Assembly (NCBI GenBank): GCA_001692895.1
Contig: KV748229.1
Span: 247,359-311,358 of the forward strand
Reading direction: 5' to 3'
Length of the DNA stretch: 64,000 bases
Source of the DNA: Cenococcum geophilum 1.58
Lineage: Eukaryota; Ascomycota; Dothideomycetes; Gloniales; Gloniaceae
Below the pieces are notes generated by a model. That model did no database searches and was not told where the DNA came from. It worked only from the letters and a program-made list of their open reading frames with translations. The position numbers were made by a program, and so were the translations under genes. Shown here piece by piece: positions 11,640 through 23,085 of this stretch. The number at the start of each line of letters is the position of its first letter. Positions within the stretch are counted from its first letter, which is position 1.

Positions 11640-12905
11640 AAATATCTAACCTCCTAAAGTCACTTTTAGCTATATAAGAGAAAAAAGACCGCATAAGGAT
11701 AAGAAACGAGGCGATATTAAAAACATACGCTAAACAATTGGCGAAAGATTTCGAGAATATGGAAAGGCTTATATAGCTAAGACTGGGTGAAACCATAAAG
11801 CAGGTATACGGATTAGTTACTAACGCAATTAATTAGGTATAGAGAGTAGAAGTATAGACCGAAAGAAATAAGCTATAAAAAAAAAGACAGCAGAGACGGG
11901 AAAAAAGGCCCCTGCTAAGGAAAATAAAACAAATACTGGAAATAATAAAACGATAACAACGCTGTGGACTACGGTTTTAAAAAAAGGCTTCTAACTAAAG
12001 ATATAGGAGGAAGTAAACAAGGCGGCCAAAACTATAATAGTAAAGAGCAGCTATAAATAAGACCTTAGGGTCTTTCTAAGGTTTAGCGGGGAATAACCAG
12101 ACGAGATAGCAATGGAACTCGCCATTAGGAAGTGCCTAACGCCGGAGAAAGGAAAAGGACTGGCCCGGGTAACGCAGACCAAAAAGGTAGTAGCGATAGT
12201 TATAAGAAGCAAGCATAACGTAGACACAATCATAGCTAAAAAAAAAAGAGATAGCGACACGTGTTGGAGCGGAAAAGATGGAAACTAATAAAAGATAGGA
12301 GAAGTTTATCTTCTAAGGCATTATAAGGATACGCCGGATCGAGGGGAACACGGTAACAGTTAGTGAGGTAGATATTAGGAGAGACCTAAAGAAACAATGG
12401 GATAGAAAGGCTAAGAAGATTCTGGTAATCCTATTAGCGAATAACCCGGAGAAGTATAACGTAATAGTGTTTACTAAGGAAGATTAAAGAATCGGGAACT
12501 ATATAGCGCTATTTAGGAACAAAATAGGGGCCCTAAGGGTGGCTGAGAAAACCACGCCTAGATAGTGTAGGAACTGCTATATATTCTATATAGGGCTTTA
12601 TAAAAGGGAAGCAAAGTATAAAAATTGCGGAAGAGCCTTATACGGTAGGTGCGAGGAATAGACAAAATACGGAGTGTGTTATAAAGGATACGAGAGCGCG
12701 GATCTAAGGTATCCGCTAAGACCTAAAAAACAAGGAGGACAGTGGTGCTACCCTAATAAGTGGGTAGTAAACGCCAAAAGGAAATAAACGAGGGAGGAAA
12801 TTAAGAGGAAGGCTAGAGAAATTAAAGAGGCTAATAAGAATAAGAGTAAGGAAACGACCGAAACGCAGGCGAAGGTAGGTAAAGGAAAAGAAAGAGCCTA
12901 GCTAG
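11640..12905 (+). pseudogene. LINE ORF1 (gag-like, zinc knuckles)
   Basis: Lys/Glu-rich N-terminal part, probably coiled-coil (11,650-11,990), then a globular part with AMELAIRKCLTPEKGKGLAR (12,112-12,171), and Cys-rich knuckles at 12,565-12,715: CRNCYIFYIG, YKNCGRALYGRC and YGVCYKGYESADLRYPL. These resemble the CCHC knuckles of LINE ORF1 proteins that coat the RNA. A basic tail follows (KAREIKEANKNKSKETTET). Several Cys have become Tyr (TGC to TAC-type change). Stops are TAA/TAG at likely Gln or Trp sites. Confidence 0.7.
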
Positions 12906-13590
12906 TATAGGTCTAAATATTATCTATAACAATGTCGCGGAATCTAGAGCGTGCTATATAGCGCTACTAGTATAGGCGGCGAAAAGAAATGCGGATGTTA
13001 TCCTGGTGTAGGAACCGACCATTCTCTATAAGAAGAGTAAGTCTATAATCTTACCGGAGGGATACACGTTATTCAGCCTATTAGAAAACTAGATAGTAGA
13101 AAAACCATGCTTGCTTATATATGTAAAGAACGGGTTAAGAACAAAAGCACTACTAAAGAGGTCGAGATGCGTAACAGGAGTATTGGTGGAAGGGATAGAC
13201 GTATACAATATATACTTACCACTAAAAGAAAAGACAGAGAGCGAGACAGTTAGGGCAATTGTTAAAATATAGGGAAAGAAAAATAAGATTGTAATGGGAG
13301 ACTTTAATAGGGCGTTTACGTAGAACCAAAACGGGGGAAGCTATTACGGACCAACGCTGGACTAGTGGGCGGAGGGCATATAACTAGTTAACGACCTAGA
13401 AGTCCCCACAAGGGGAGGAGCAACGCTAGACCTAATATTCAGCAACGTACGAGAAGCCGTAGGGGGGGTCAACGAGATCCACTCGGGCTCTGACTACCAA
13501 ACGCTATAGGCGTAGGTAGAGACGAGAGAAAAGGTAAATAGAGAAAGGAAGAGAAGCAAGCTTAACCTAAAGAAGTGCGAAGAGTACTAG
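12905..13590 (+). pseudogene. LINE ORF2, endonuclease domain only
   Basis: Exonuclease/endonuclease/phosphatase fold, used to nick the target for reverse transcription. Motifs in order: ADVILVQEPTILY (about 12,990-13,030, the metal-binding Glu), ITGVLVEG-like strand, KNKIVMGDFNRAFT (13,285-13,325, the GDFN box), TRGGATLDLIFSN (13,412-13,445) and EIHSGSDYQTL (13,470-13,510, the SDH-type box with His turned to Tyr). The coding frame then ends with no RT. The GDFN and LIFSN motifs survive intact, so assignment is firm even though the gene is dead. Confidence 0.85.
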
Positions 13591-13599
13591 CTGCCCACT

Positions 13600-15250
13600 G
13601 TTTTAAATATAAGTCCTCCCTTAACATAAGGCAGATTAACAGGAGTTATTATACCGCCTATATAAGGCGGAGCGCTTATAAAGGGCTTAGCTAGAATGTT
13701 AATTAAACCATCTTATAACGCACCAACAGCTCCTTTACTATAGATAGGGAGTAAATATACGAGATTAACTGGCTAAGATAAGTCTACTACTTAAGCAGTA
13801 TTCTACTCCGTAAAGGGTAGGCGTTAGAAGTAGACTATATAATGCTACTCCTACTAGGTAAGGCGTTATTAGGAGGTTATTATTAGCTTCCGGTTCTAGT
13901 TTATAACTTTATATAAACGCCTCCGAACCCTATACTATTGGGGCTATCTAAAAGCTAAGTTACCTATTTACCTTATCTTAACCTTAGGCCAGGCTCGTCA
14001 GCTATTGATTTATTAAGGCGACAGGAAGTTATATTAAGGCGCGTAATAGGGCTTAAGTAAAGCTATATAACTAGATAGGCATTGCTATATAAAGCAACAC
14101 TTAACTAGCTACCTCTATATCGCCGTCTTAGAATAATTAGAAGAAAGGAGTTAATACTAGCCCTTATTGTTTAATATAATCCTCCTATAAAGGCATAGTA
14201 AGTAGGGTATAGATAGGGAAGGATTATGCTCTTATTATAGCTGTATTATAGTGCATTCGTAATACTATACTAGTATCCCTAAGTTAGTAAATTAGCTTAA
14301 CTTTTAAGGCATAGTTAAAGCGGATCCTACTATTAGCTTTCCCATTAGCTAAGTAATAGAGAGGAGCAGGATATAAAAGGCCTCTATATCTTTTAACTAG
14401 ACCTATATTAAGCATAGTATCCTTTAAGGAAATCCCTCCTTACTTTCTCGTAAAGATACTTAAACTATTAGCTGCCTTATCTCTTTAATAATAAGCAACT
14501 TAGAAGCCATAATAGAGGATACCACATTATATTAGATTAAGGTGCGCTCTAAACATTAAATCCTTTATGGGATACCGCTAACAGAGCTAGAATATACCGC
14601 TTATTTCCAATCCTAAGGGCTCCAATAAGGCCGTTAATATAGTAGGGTAGGTATATAATAGTTACTTCCCCATAGTTTTATCCATTTGCTAGCTTACTAA
14701 TATAAGTAAAATATCCAGTTAGCACTAAAACGTAAGAGTGATTTAGAGAATAATAAGGCCGATACAGAAGGAACTATAAGGAAATATTTACCCCATATTA
14801 ACGAGATAAAGAAGTCGTCTTAATATGGCCCGCTTAGTAACTCCTTCCAATAAAGCTTATTAACCCTAGCTTACTCTATTAGGGGCGATAAAGAGACTAG
14901 GTAGCTTAGTTAATTAACTTAGCTATAAGCTTAGCCAACTTAAAGGGAAAGTTAGCAGCCTTAAAAAAAGCGACTGCTATATTATAGGTTATCTAGGGAA
15001 GGTTAATAATTGGATTAACAGCCTAAGAAGTAACTGGGAAGAAATAGAAGATACTATTAGGCGGTTTTAAAACGAAATCCACACTCTTAAAAGAGGTAGT
15101 AATGAAACTTTAGATTATAAAGGTAAATGGGTTATAAAGGCTGGAAATAAGATCACGGCATTTAAGAGGAAAAGGGCACGCTTAGTCTAAGGATAGAGAA
15201 GTCTACAGAATTAAGAAGGAAATTTATTAGCTTAAATAGTACGCTCTTTA
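13600..15250 (+). pseudogene. Unidentified degenerate coding region after the LINE
   Basis: From about 14,000 a plus-strand frame is protein-like with mainly Gln-type stops: EAIIEDTTLYQIKVRSKHQI (14,501-14,560), ILYGIPLTELEYTAYFQSQG (14,558-14,617) and NEIKKSSQYGPLSNSFQQSL (14,800-14,860). It is Gln/Lys-rich and ends near 15,250. I do not recognise it. The first 350 bases, starting ACTGTTTTAAATATAAG and including the small palindrome ACCGCCTATATAAGGCGG at about 13,654, may be a separate inserted sequence that truncated the LINE. Confidence 0.3.
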
Positions 15251-15656
15251 GTTATTATATTGTTTGCTTATTAAAGGAAATTTATATATTAGATTTAAGC
15301 TAGAACTAGCCCTACCCTTTATAGCAAGTATTTACTATATTTAAATGCTTAATTAGCAATAAGTTAGCAGATTTAACTAAGCTTAATATCTAAAGCGAGT
15401 AAAACCACGTTCCCTTATTATGTGTTTAAGTCTAGTCGCTCTTTACTAGCGTCTTCTTTACTAGTAAAGGATAGAATTTGTCCTTAAAATAGAAGTTAGT
15501 TTGTAGAATAATAGAAGAAAACGAGGGTTTTTAGGTCTAGAGGCTATAAAGGCTAATCTATAAATATATAAATAACTAAATAACATTAACTATTACGCCG
15601 CGCTATAACATACATATCCGCCTAGTAATGCCGCCATAATCTATCGGCTTTATTTA

Positions 15657-16243
15657 GGCCTTATTTAGTAACTTTTTTCTACCTATAAGATTTTACCGTT
15701 TTAACTATTAAAAATTTAAAATAGAATAAACAGGTTAAATAAATTAAATAGGTTAAAAATTAAACAGGTTTAAGCCTTCCGTTTAGTAGATTAACCTATT
15801 TAAATAGCTTAGCAGCTAAAATTAAGGCTTAAAACGGCCGTTTTAACTTTATCGCGTCTACCGCGATTCTGCGGCCCAAAGTAGTATAGAGTCCGCGATT
15901 TCTAAGTCTTAGCTATAAAATGGTTATTAAACAGGTGAAAATTAAAAAGTACCTCTTTAGGTACTTTTTAATACCTACCTAGCCGTTTTGATGTTAATCT
16001 AGCCATCTATATACTATCCTGCCCGATTTATAAAGTCTTTAATCGTGTATATTAAGCACGTGATTGCAATTAACGATTCTACTAAATGATAGATATCTAC
16101 TAGTTTATTCTACACCCCTATAAGGCATTAACTCGTGGCGCTTACAATTAGAGCTATTTAGCGTCAAAGATTTAAATAGGTTGAATTTTAGTGGTCAAAA
16201 CGGTGGAATCTTATAGGTAGAAAAAAAGTCACTAAATAAGGCC
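15657..16243. mobile_element. MITE II with long terminal inverted repeats, TTA target duplication
   Basis: Terminal inverted repeats of about 55 bp: left GGCCTTATTTAGTAACTTTT continuing through CTACCTATAAGATTTTACCG, right end its reverse complement ending CACTAAATAAGGCC, with few mismatches. TTA stands on both sides (15,654-15,656 and 16,244-16,246), as in PIF/Harbinger-type elements. The interior is AT-rich and non-coding, with a small perfect palindrome AAAAAGTACC-TCTTTA-GGTACTTTTT at about 15,945-15,972. No transposase is encoded. Confidence 0.75.
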
Positions 16244-16246
16244 TTA

Positions 16247-16663
16247 GAAGTCTGTCCTATCTTATACACGGTCCCACTTTATACACAGTACTAAAATATA
16301 TCTTTTTAAAATACTTATATCTTAATAACTATAATAGCTATTTATACAAAATTGTAAATATAGCTTATTAAATAATAAGAAAAGCTTTTTATAAAATAAA
16401 AATATAAAAATAATATAATTTATAGTAAAATATAAAAGGAAATTACTTTTATATAGGTTAAAAAATAAAATATATTGTATAAAGTCTAATTTTAAAAAAA
16501 TTATTTTATAAAAAGCTTTTCTTACTATTTAATAAACTATATTTAAAATTTTATATAAATAGCTATTATAGTTATTAAGATATAAGCATTTTAAAAAGAC
16601 GTATTTTGTATAATTTTAGTACCGTATATAAGGTGGGACTGTGTATAAGGTGGGACAGACTTT
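16247..16663. mobile_element. MITE I, near-complete palindrome, TA-flanked
   Basis: A 417-bp AT-rich element whose two arms (about 165 bp each) are near-perfect inverted repeats. The left end reads GAAGTCTGTCC...TTATACACGGTCCCAC and the right end GTGGGAC.GTGTATAAGGTGGGACAGACTTT. Each arm's tip holds two copies of a TATACAC/GTCCCAC motif, possibly a doubled transposase-binding site. TA lies on both sides (16,245-16,246 and 16,664-16,665), as for Tc1/mariner-type MITEs. It abuts MITE II directly. The central loop of about 80 bp is almost pure A/T. A transcript would fold into one long hairpin. Confidence 0.82.
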
Positions 16664-16894
16664 TAAGGTTACCAAATGCTTTCAAAAATTCTTATTTATG
16701 GCTTACTTTGACCTTAACTATACTTTCTGCTTTAAGGAATAAGAAATTTCTTATAAAGATTTTTGCAATTACGTTTATCTCTTTTAGCATTTATTAAGGA
16801 TTAAGGCGTTAATTAGGATTTCCTTAGCTTAATATTGTGTTTCTATATAGTTACTTTTATATTAAAAATCTCTTATTATTATCCGCATATAAAT

Positions 16895-17400
16895 AAATAA
16901 GTTCTTATATATTAGATTAAAGTTAGAGACTTGCTTATAGCAAGCAAGCTTAATAAGTCCTCTACCTTTATATGCTTAGTAGTAATAAGTTAGCTACCCT
17001 ATAACTCGCTTAGTCCTTAAGGTTGTCGCTTTACGGATATCTTAGAATTAACCTTTATTAACCTATCCTCTTTAACCTAGTTAAAATGTGCTAGAGTCTT
17101 CTTAACTAGAATAAGATAGAACCTTTCCTTTAAAACAGTTAGTATATTCCGTATAATAATAGCAAGAAGAGGGCCTACTAGGTCTTATAGGTTTAGAGGC
17201 TATATAGGTTAATTTATAAACGTATAAATATAAAATTGACTATTGCGCTATATAAGAATATAGCAATCTATGTTAAAGTGTCGCTTTAATCTATCGGCCT
17301 TTTCTAAGAAGGTCCCCTTTTACTTTCAAAAGTTCTTATTTATAGCTTACTTTAACCTTAATAGTAATCTTTACTTTAGACACATAACTATAATAAATAA
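16895..17400 (+). repeat. Dispersed repeat, copy 2 (uninterrupted)
   Basis: Directly follows copy 1 in the same orientation and matches its two halves without the MITEs, for example TATATTAGATTAAAG at the start, TTTAGAGGCTATATAGGTTAA at 17,190-17,210 and TTTCAAAAGTTCTTATTTAT at 17,325-17,345. Its uninterrupted state supports the idea that the MITEs in copy 1 are later insertions. Confidence 0.6.
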
Positions 17401-17564
17401 TTAATAGCTTAGTAGCTCTTTAGTGTTTTTATAGGATAACTAGGGTGTAGGTTAACTCTGAATTTCATATTAATAAGGTAGGAATATTAAGAATAAATAT
17501 AGGATATATCCCTTAATACTGGCCTAAGTTATAACTTTAAGAACTAAATCTTATTCTAAGAACT

Positions 17565-17635
17565 GGGTCCAATTCTAAAGACTATATTCTAATTCTAAAG
17601 ACTATATTCTAATTCTAAAGACTATATCCCAATTC
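17565..17635. repeat. 20-bp tandem repeat
   Basis: Three units of AATTCTAAAGACTATATTCT followed by a diverged fourth. It lies within a larger AT-rich spacer containing related words such as GGGTCCAATTCTAAAG and CCCAATTCTATTTTTGGGAAATAGG. Confidence 0.85.
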
Positions 17636-18740
17636 TATTTTTGGGAAATAGGCCTATTAACTATTAGGAACGCTTGCTAGGCTAAATACACTAAATATAG
17701 CTAAAAAGGTAAACCTACTTATTTACGGGCGGTTAGTAATTCTACCGCAACACTTTAGTAGTTAAGGTTTTAATATTCTTAAGATCGCGTATAGGCTATA
17801 TCTATATAGCTAACAACGGTGTAAGGGATAGTGTTAAGCCAAGCGGCTTAATAGTCTTAGGAGGGGTAAGTATAGGGCTATTTTTACCCTAGCTTAAATT
17901 GTAACCCGACCCTAAAGCTAAGCCCTAACCCTAGCCCTAGGAGATAGCTAATTAACTATTATAAAAAGGGCGCGATCCTAAAAACTAGATCCGGTTTTAA
18001 GAAACTAGATCCTAATTTTAGGAAATAGGTTAATTAACCGCTATAAAAAGAGGTTAACTGTCTATATCTAGCATATTAGGTTTAGCTTGTTTTAGGACCA
18101 GCCACGTAATTATATATAGGCGCTTATATAACCAACCCCAGTTAACCTACTCTTAAGAGCCCTACTATATTAGAGCCTTACGCGTTACGGAATAAACTAA
18201 AACTAGTTATTATAGCTTAGTATTTAACTAAGCCCTACAAAGCCTTAGTCTAAGCCACGTTAGGTTAGCTTAACTTTTCCGCGCCCAATCTTTAATCTTC
18301 TATATTCGCTCCTACTTTACTTTCTTCCTTATACTTTTCTCCCTAGTCATTTCCTTATTATAAGACGCCCTTAATATATTCTTAGCCTCCCTATACTTAT
18401 CTACTATTATACCGTCCTTATATACTAGCCTCTTTAATCTCCCCTTCTTGCCTACCTACCTGCCTGCCATGCGGCCCTCCTAACGTAGCTTTTAGCGCGT
18501 TTGCTTATAATAGTAAATCTCTTTAAATTAGAGATAATTAAAATAAAGCCTATTAGGGAAGGACTAAATAACTTTCGCAATTTATTTAACTTAACTTGTT
18601 AGAATTTAGGCATCCCTAGCTCTCTAGACTTATTATATTAAATAGGCGATAAAGGTATTTGTTAATTTATCTAATAAGTCCCCTCTAACATATATAGGGC
18701 TTAAAAATCTTATAGTCGACCTTATTTTGGCATTATAAAA
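17636..18740. other. Spacer before the FunK1 pseudogene
   Basis: No gene seen. It contains GTAGGTTAACT at about 17,449 and its inverse AGTTAACCTAC at about 18,140, about 700 bp apart, conceivably the ends of a solo LTR, but I could not confirm TG...CA termini. The motif ACTAGATCC.GTTTTAAGAAACTAG at 17,980-18,020 belongs to a motif class found in other spacers of the window. Confidence 0.4.
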
Positions 18741-18759
18741 CCTTCCCACTGCTTAATTA

Positions 18760-21080
18760 CTGCTATCTAGCGCTAGCCGTAGCACTCTTCGTAGCGACCT
18801 TCTCTAACTTAGCTCCTTAGTTAATTCTAACAACTTTAATATTAAACGGTTTACTTCTTTCCTAAAAACAGTTCTTAATCGCGAATTAGATAAGGACGTA
18901 TAGAGTAATACTATCGCTACCGCAACAGAGTCTATACCTCCCCCCTAACCGCTACTATTCTATATTTAAACCCTATATTAACGTAATATAAGCAGCTTCG
19001 CTAACTTATCTAAATACAGGAAATATATAGATGATATTCTAAAGGAGGAGCTAGGCCCTCTTTATGTTGGGATTCCTAACTTATATAAAGTATTCTTTAG
19101 GGGAGTAGAAGGCCTTAGGGCGGTAAGCGCCGCCGTTTTTAAGAAATGTAAGGAAGGGGATAATCCGCTATACGCTAAGGGCGGCTAGTATAACTAGCCT
19201 AAAAGCGCAGAGCAAGATAATATCCTAAAGTGGTTTAATAACCTAATTAGATTATTTTTAGGCTTTATAGAGGAGTATAGGTCCGCCCTAAAAATATAAT
19301 AAAAGCTCATTATATATACTAAGCAGCCCTTATAAGGGTCTACGGCAAAGCAAAAGCTAGATATTAGTTTTATAGATAATCTAATAGCTAGTAAAAGCTC
19401 TTAATGCTATTAGTTATATATACTTATACTAAAAGAGCTAAAGAGTAATTTAAATATTAATATACCCTCGTAGATATAGTTTAATTTAGGGAAATATATA
19501 AGAGAAGTCTTCGCCGCTTAGGACACTCGTTACTTTGTCCTAGGCTTTACCCTCTATAGATCTATTATGCGGTTATAGGAGTATAACCAGGTAGAAGGCA
19601 TCACATTATTATTATTTAATATTAATAAAGACGGACTATAATTTACCTTAGCAATATTAGGATTTCTCTAAATAAATAAGAAGTAGCTTGGGTTTAATCT
19701 TACTATTCTAATATTAGATAGCAAACAATATATTAAGGTTGTGCGCAACGGTTAGACTAAGCGTCTTATCCTTAATAAACTTATAAAGTGTATACGCTGT
19801 ATCACTGGTTAAGCGACTACTTACTAGAAAGTACACCGTAAAGGAACACCTAAGATACCCCTTATTATTAAAGACTTGTAGCAGTACCTAGAGCGCGAGG
19901 AAAAGGGTAAACTGCTGCTTAAGGTAATGGAGAAAGAAGTGGTTAACGTAGCTAGGTACTATTACTATAAAACTATTTATATAGGTGGATAAGATAATAA
20001 TATCTTTAATATCTATAAGGGGCTAGATATTAAAAGAGTAACAAACTATAAGCTAGAAGGCTTAATAATGCCTCTAAGATCGGCCGTAGCGCAAATTAGT
20101 ATAAGGAAAGGCCGTAGTTCTAGTAGAAAGAGGTTTTCTAGCTATAGCGCCCCATTACCGCCCGGTAAGCGCCTGTGTTTAACCTCTCTAACTAAGCGCT
20201 CTATTATACAAAATCGCGTATATTGGCGCGTTATTACTAGTAATTATAGGAAACCTCTTTATAAGGTAAGCTCTTAGGCTATAATGCTTACTATACTAAA
20301 GGGTGGTATTAAAGGATATAAGTCTTTATATACGTAGGCTAGCATTATTTAATATAATATTTTAATAGGTAACCTTATAATAAACAAGGAAGACAATAAT
20401 CCTTTTTAGCCGGCATTTTTAATTAACTTTAATCTCGTGATTAAAGAGAAGCGAGAAGGACCTTTAGGAGTATAGGGTAAGACTAGTATAAGAGCATTTA
20501 TGGCTATAGGAGTGCTTCTAGGTAAGAAACACTCCTTTAGGCATAATCTAAAGTTGTTCTTCTAGGTGCTTTTCTAGATATATATACACTATAATGGGCT
20601 AGGTAAAGATATCGGTCTAACTAAGTTTAAGCGTTAAAACTATAAGAATACCACTAAGTTAGCTAAGTTAAAATTAGGGCTAGTAAATAGGGAAGGGCAT
20701 TTTCTTAATCGTATAGCTAAGGCATTTATACCTTACTACTAGCCACTAGTTCTATAGGTTAATAAGCTGTAAAAGGTAGTTTTCCTAATAGACGGGAGGT
20801 AGGAAAAGGAAGATAGGGGGCTTTATTCCTAGATAAAAGAGATTCTCTAGCAAGTATAAAAGAATCTAAAGGTGCTAGCAAAGTAGATAGAATAACATTT
20901 TATTATTTTATACTCTTCCACTATATAAGTAAAGTTTTGCTAAGATTTGGCTAGGGGCTTATAGCTAGCGGCTAAGGCGTAGGCAGTAATATTTAGTAAA
21001 ATGTATATAAAATAGGGTAGGGCAAGTCGCCTAGGCTAAATAAACTTAGGAAAGTAGATAACCTAACCGCCTTATTACAA
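18760..21080 (+). pseudogene. FunK1-type fungal protein kinase, RIP-degenerate
   Basis: Nearly full-length remnant of the FunK1 family, a eukaryotic-like kinase family expanded in many fungi, of unknown substrate. N-terminal region: KYRKYIDDILKEELGPLYVG (19,017-19,076) and VFFRGVEGLRAVSAAVFKKC (19,090-19,149). Central: DTRYFVLGFTLYRSIMRL (19,520-19,575) and an ATP-lobe segment with KGTPKIPLIIKDL. Catalytic half: NRVYWRVITSNYRKPLYKVS (20,215-20,274, open), then IGNLIIN at the catalytic loop, where the family's Asp reads Asn (Y-N-I-L), FLINFNLVIKEKREGPLG replacing the LIDLDLAI box (20,427-20,480), GKTSIRAFMAIGVLLGKKHS and FQVLFQIYIHYNG. Stops are Gln/Trp-type. The catalytic Asp changes show it is inactive. 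Confidence 0.88.
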
Positions 21081-21089
21081 TAATGTGTC

Positions 21090-22600
21090 TTGTTTTAACT
21101 ATAGTATAGTTATAATTATAATTATAATTAGCCTTTATAAGGTATAAATAATATCCCCTCCCCTATAGAGACGTTATTATATATTAGCATCTCCGTATTA
21201 GCTAGTCTACCCCCGTAAAGGGCTCTTATATTAATTTAAAAGTTAAGTAGCCTTTTAGTAAGTAGGATAGAGAAACTGTTTTTTTAATCCCTCTTCTAGT
21301 TTCGCGAATTCTAAATCCTAAAACTGTAATTTAGGAAATAGGATCTAGATTTATAAATCGCAGAATTATGAATTAGGAAATAGAAAACTAATTTTGGAGA
21401 TATAACCTTAACTTTAATAGCGCTAGCTAGGGGAGCGAGTGAAAGAAAGGCCCCTATTAAGCTAGATACCTATAATAATATATAAAACAGAATAGGATAA
21501 TATCTAAGTAATTTCTTCCACTAAATAATTTGCTATGCTCTTTAAACTCCTTATTAAAGCTATTACTATTACTCTTCTTATTTATATATTTATTATTTTA
21601 CAGCTTAAAAAACTAAAAGAATATATGCATTATTGTCTATATCCGCGGATATTCTTTAGAACCTTTCTATTATATAGGATAAAGCACTTCTTTAGAGATA
21701 ATCTATTTTCTATAGGACCGTCTAAGACGTAACCTTCTTAGTTAAGCGCGAGAGCTAGCCCGTAACTTCCGTTACTAGCTTTATAAGGGCTATAACACTT
21801 ATAACTATTAGCTATTAAATAGGGGACACCTACCTGCTTATGACGATAATCTAAAAGATAGTCCTCTAATGCCCCTAAATAAGGAGGACTGCCTAGACCT
21901 TATATTTAAGGATAAAGATAAGCGCTTCTATCTTCCTAAGTATAAGGGTTAAGGTTAAGTCTTTTAAGGACGTTAACGGTAAGTAGGTAATACGCGTAAA
22001 CCTTTTATACTTTACTAATATAATAACAGTTAGCTTTAAGTAATATTAGTAATAGTCTACGAGCATTTTATTACTCTTATACTTTAGTTAAAGTGTTTTT
22101 AGTTACGGGATCGCACTATTAAATGTTTTTGTGTCTATATAGGATACTTTAATAGAACTATTAAGAAATGCCTTTATAGACTTGCCTACGTATCTCTTTA
22201 AGTATATTCCACTAATAAATAGTTAAGATTCCTTCTAATAGTAAATTCCACGGAAAGAGCGTAGGGTAACTCTTATTAGATATACCTTATTCTTAAAAAA
22301 ACCGAAATAAATATAACTTTATATTACCTAACCAACGGATTCGCCCTCCTATTTTAGTAAAACAGCTACTACGCTAAGGACTATACTAAGATTTTCTTCC
22401 ACATCCTAACTATTAGCTAACGCTGCCTTTTAGTTAATTACTTATGTGAAAACTATATATTAGCGAAACTATTCTAGATAGCCTTTTAAGCTCCGCCTAA
22501 TATATATTTACGCCATATATAAAAATAGCCTTTAAATATTACGGACCGAAGATTTATTTTAAGTTACGGTAACACTACTTAATTAATTTAATTCTTCTTT
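21090..22600. other. Long spacer, no gene recognised
   Basis: AT-rich. Around 21,300-21,400 it holds a cluster of CTAAAACTG.AATTTAGGAAATAGGATCTAG-type words seen in other spacers. On the plus strand 21,850-21,960 reads SPLMPLNKEDCLDLIFKDKD, possibly a coding scrap. On the minus strand 22,270-22,400 contains stop-poor stretches. None could be assigned. Confidence 0.4.
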
Positions 22601-22609
22601 AAACGGCGT

Positions 22610-23085
22610 ATATAAGCCAAAACCCTTACTATAGGAGGAGTACGAGCCCTAAGCTCTATAAGGAATTTAAGAATATTAGCTATACCTAAGACAACGCTTA
22701 CGCTACTTGCCGCTGTGCGCCTATACTAGCTTAGTGCGTTAATATTAGCACCTGCCTTAATAAGTAGCTGAAGCATATCCATATGTCCATTATTGGCCGT
22801 ATAGTATAGTAGTGTATTAGCGCCTTAATTAAATAGGCTTATATCCTAAAAGTCCCTCCCTAGATCCCTGATCTAATTAGCGGAGATATCCGCGCCCTTG
22901 TTAATAAGAAGCTAAACAGCGTCTATAAATCCCTATCCGGTAGTAAAATATAATAGCGTAAAGCTAGAAATATTGCGCTCTAAGATATCTGCTCCTGCCT
23001 TAAGCAGTAGCTTTATTAAAACGGTTTTTTCTTACCCTACTAGGAGGTGTAATAATATATTTCTATAAGGATCTCTTAGGTAGAT
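22610..23085 (-). pseudogene. Ankyrin-repeat protein fragment
   Basis: Four or so ankyrin repeats on the minus strand: NTLLHLLVGQEKTVLIKLLL, KAGADILERN, GFIDAVQLLINKGADIS, and NGHMDMLQLLIKAGANINAL, each with the helix-loop-helix pattern ending in LL..GA.I. Ankyrin repeats mediate protein-protein contacts. It ends in basic, broken sequence near 22,600. It lies about 1.2 kb downstream of the patatin pseudogene on the same strand. The two could be parts of one patatin-ankyrin protein, but the sequence between is unreadable, so I keep them separate. Confidence 0.75.

Larger units (their letters stand above)
11090..13595 (+). mobile_element. Non-LTR retrotransposon (Tad-like LINE), 3'-truncated
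   Basis: Two consecutive plus-strand reading frames: an ORF1 with Cys-rich zinc knuckles and the apurinic-type endonuclease domain of ORF2. The sequence stops matching at about 13,590, just after the endonuclease. No reverse transcriptase and no poly(A)-type tail follow; an unrelated sequence beginning ACTGTTTTAAATATAAG takes over. This part of the window is less mutated than its neighbours: long stretches read through with only Gln-type stops. The arrangement fits the Tad clade common in filamentous ascomycetes. Loss of the 3' end is unusual for LINEs, which normally lose the 5' end, so a later deletion or insertion is likely. Confidence 0.8.
15285..16900 (+). repeat. Dispersed repeat, copy 1, split by two MITEs
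   Basis: Segments 15,285-15,655 and 16,664-16,760 together correspond to copy 2 immediately downstream (16,895-17,400). Shared pieces include TTATATATTAGATT.AA, TAGAGGCTATA.AGG.TAAT, ATCTATCGGC and TTTCAAAA.TTCTTATTTAT.GC. Between the two halves lie MITE II and MITE I. The nature of the underlying repeat is unknown; no clear reading frame remains. Confidence 0.6.

Noticed and set aside
16606..16797. 63-codon open frame at the right MITE end
   Set aside because: It begins in the MITE terminal repeat and runs into the dispersed repeat; no protein family and no support from the second copy.
17448..18160. Solo LTR with GTAGGTTAACT / AGTTAACCTAC ends
   Set aside because: The inverted ends are short, the TG...CA termini cannot be placed, and no target duplication was found.
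21535..21732. 65-codon open frame, Ile/Leu/Phe-rich
   Set aside because: Composition expected from AT-rich RIP-mutated spacer; no homologous features recognised.
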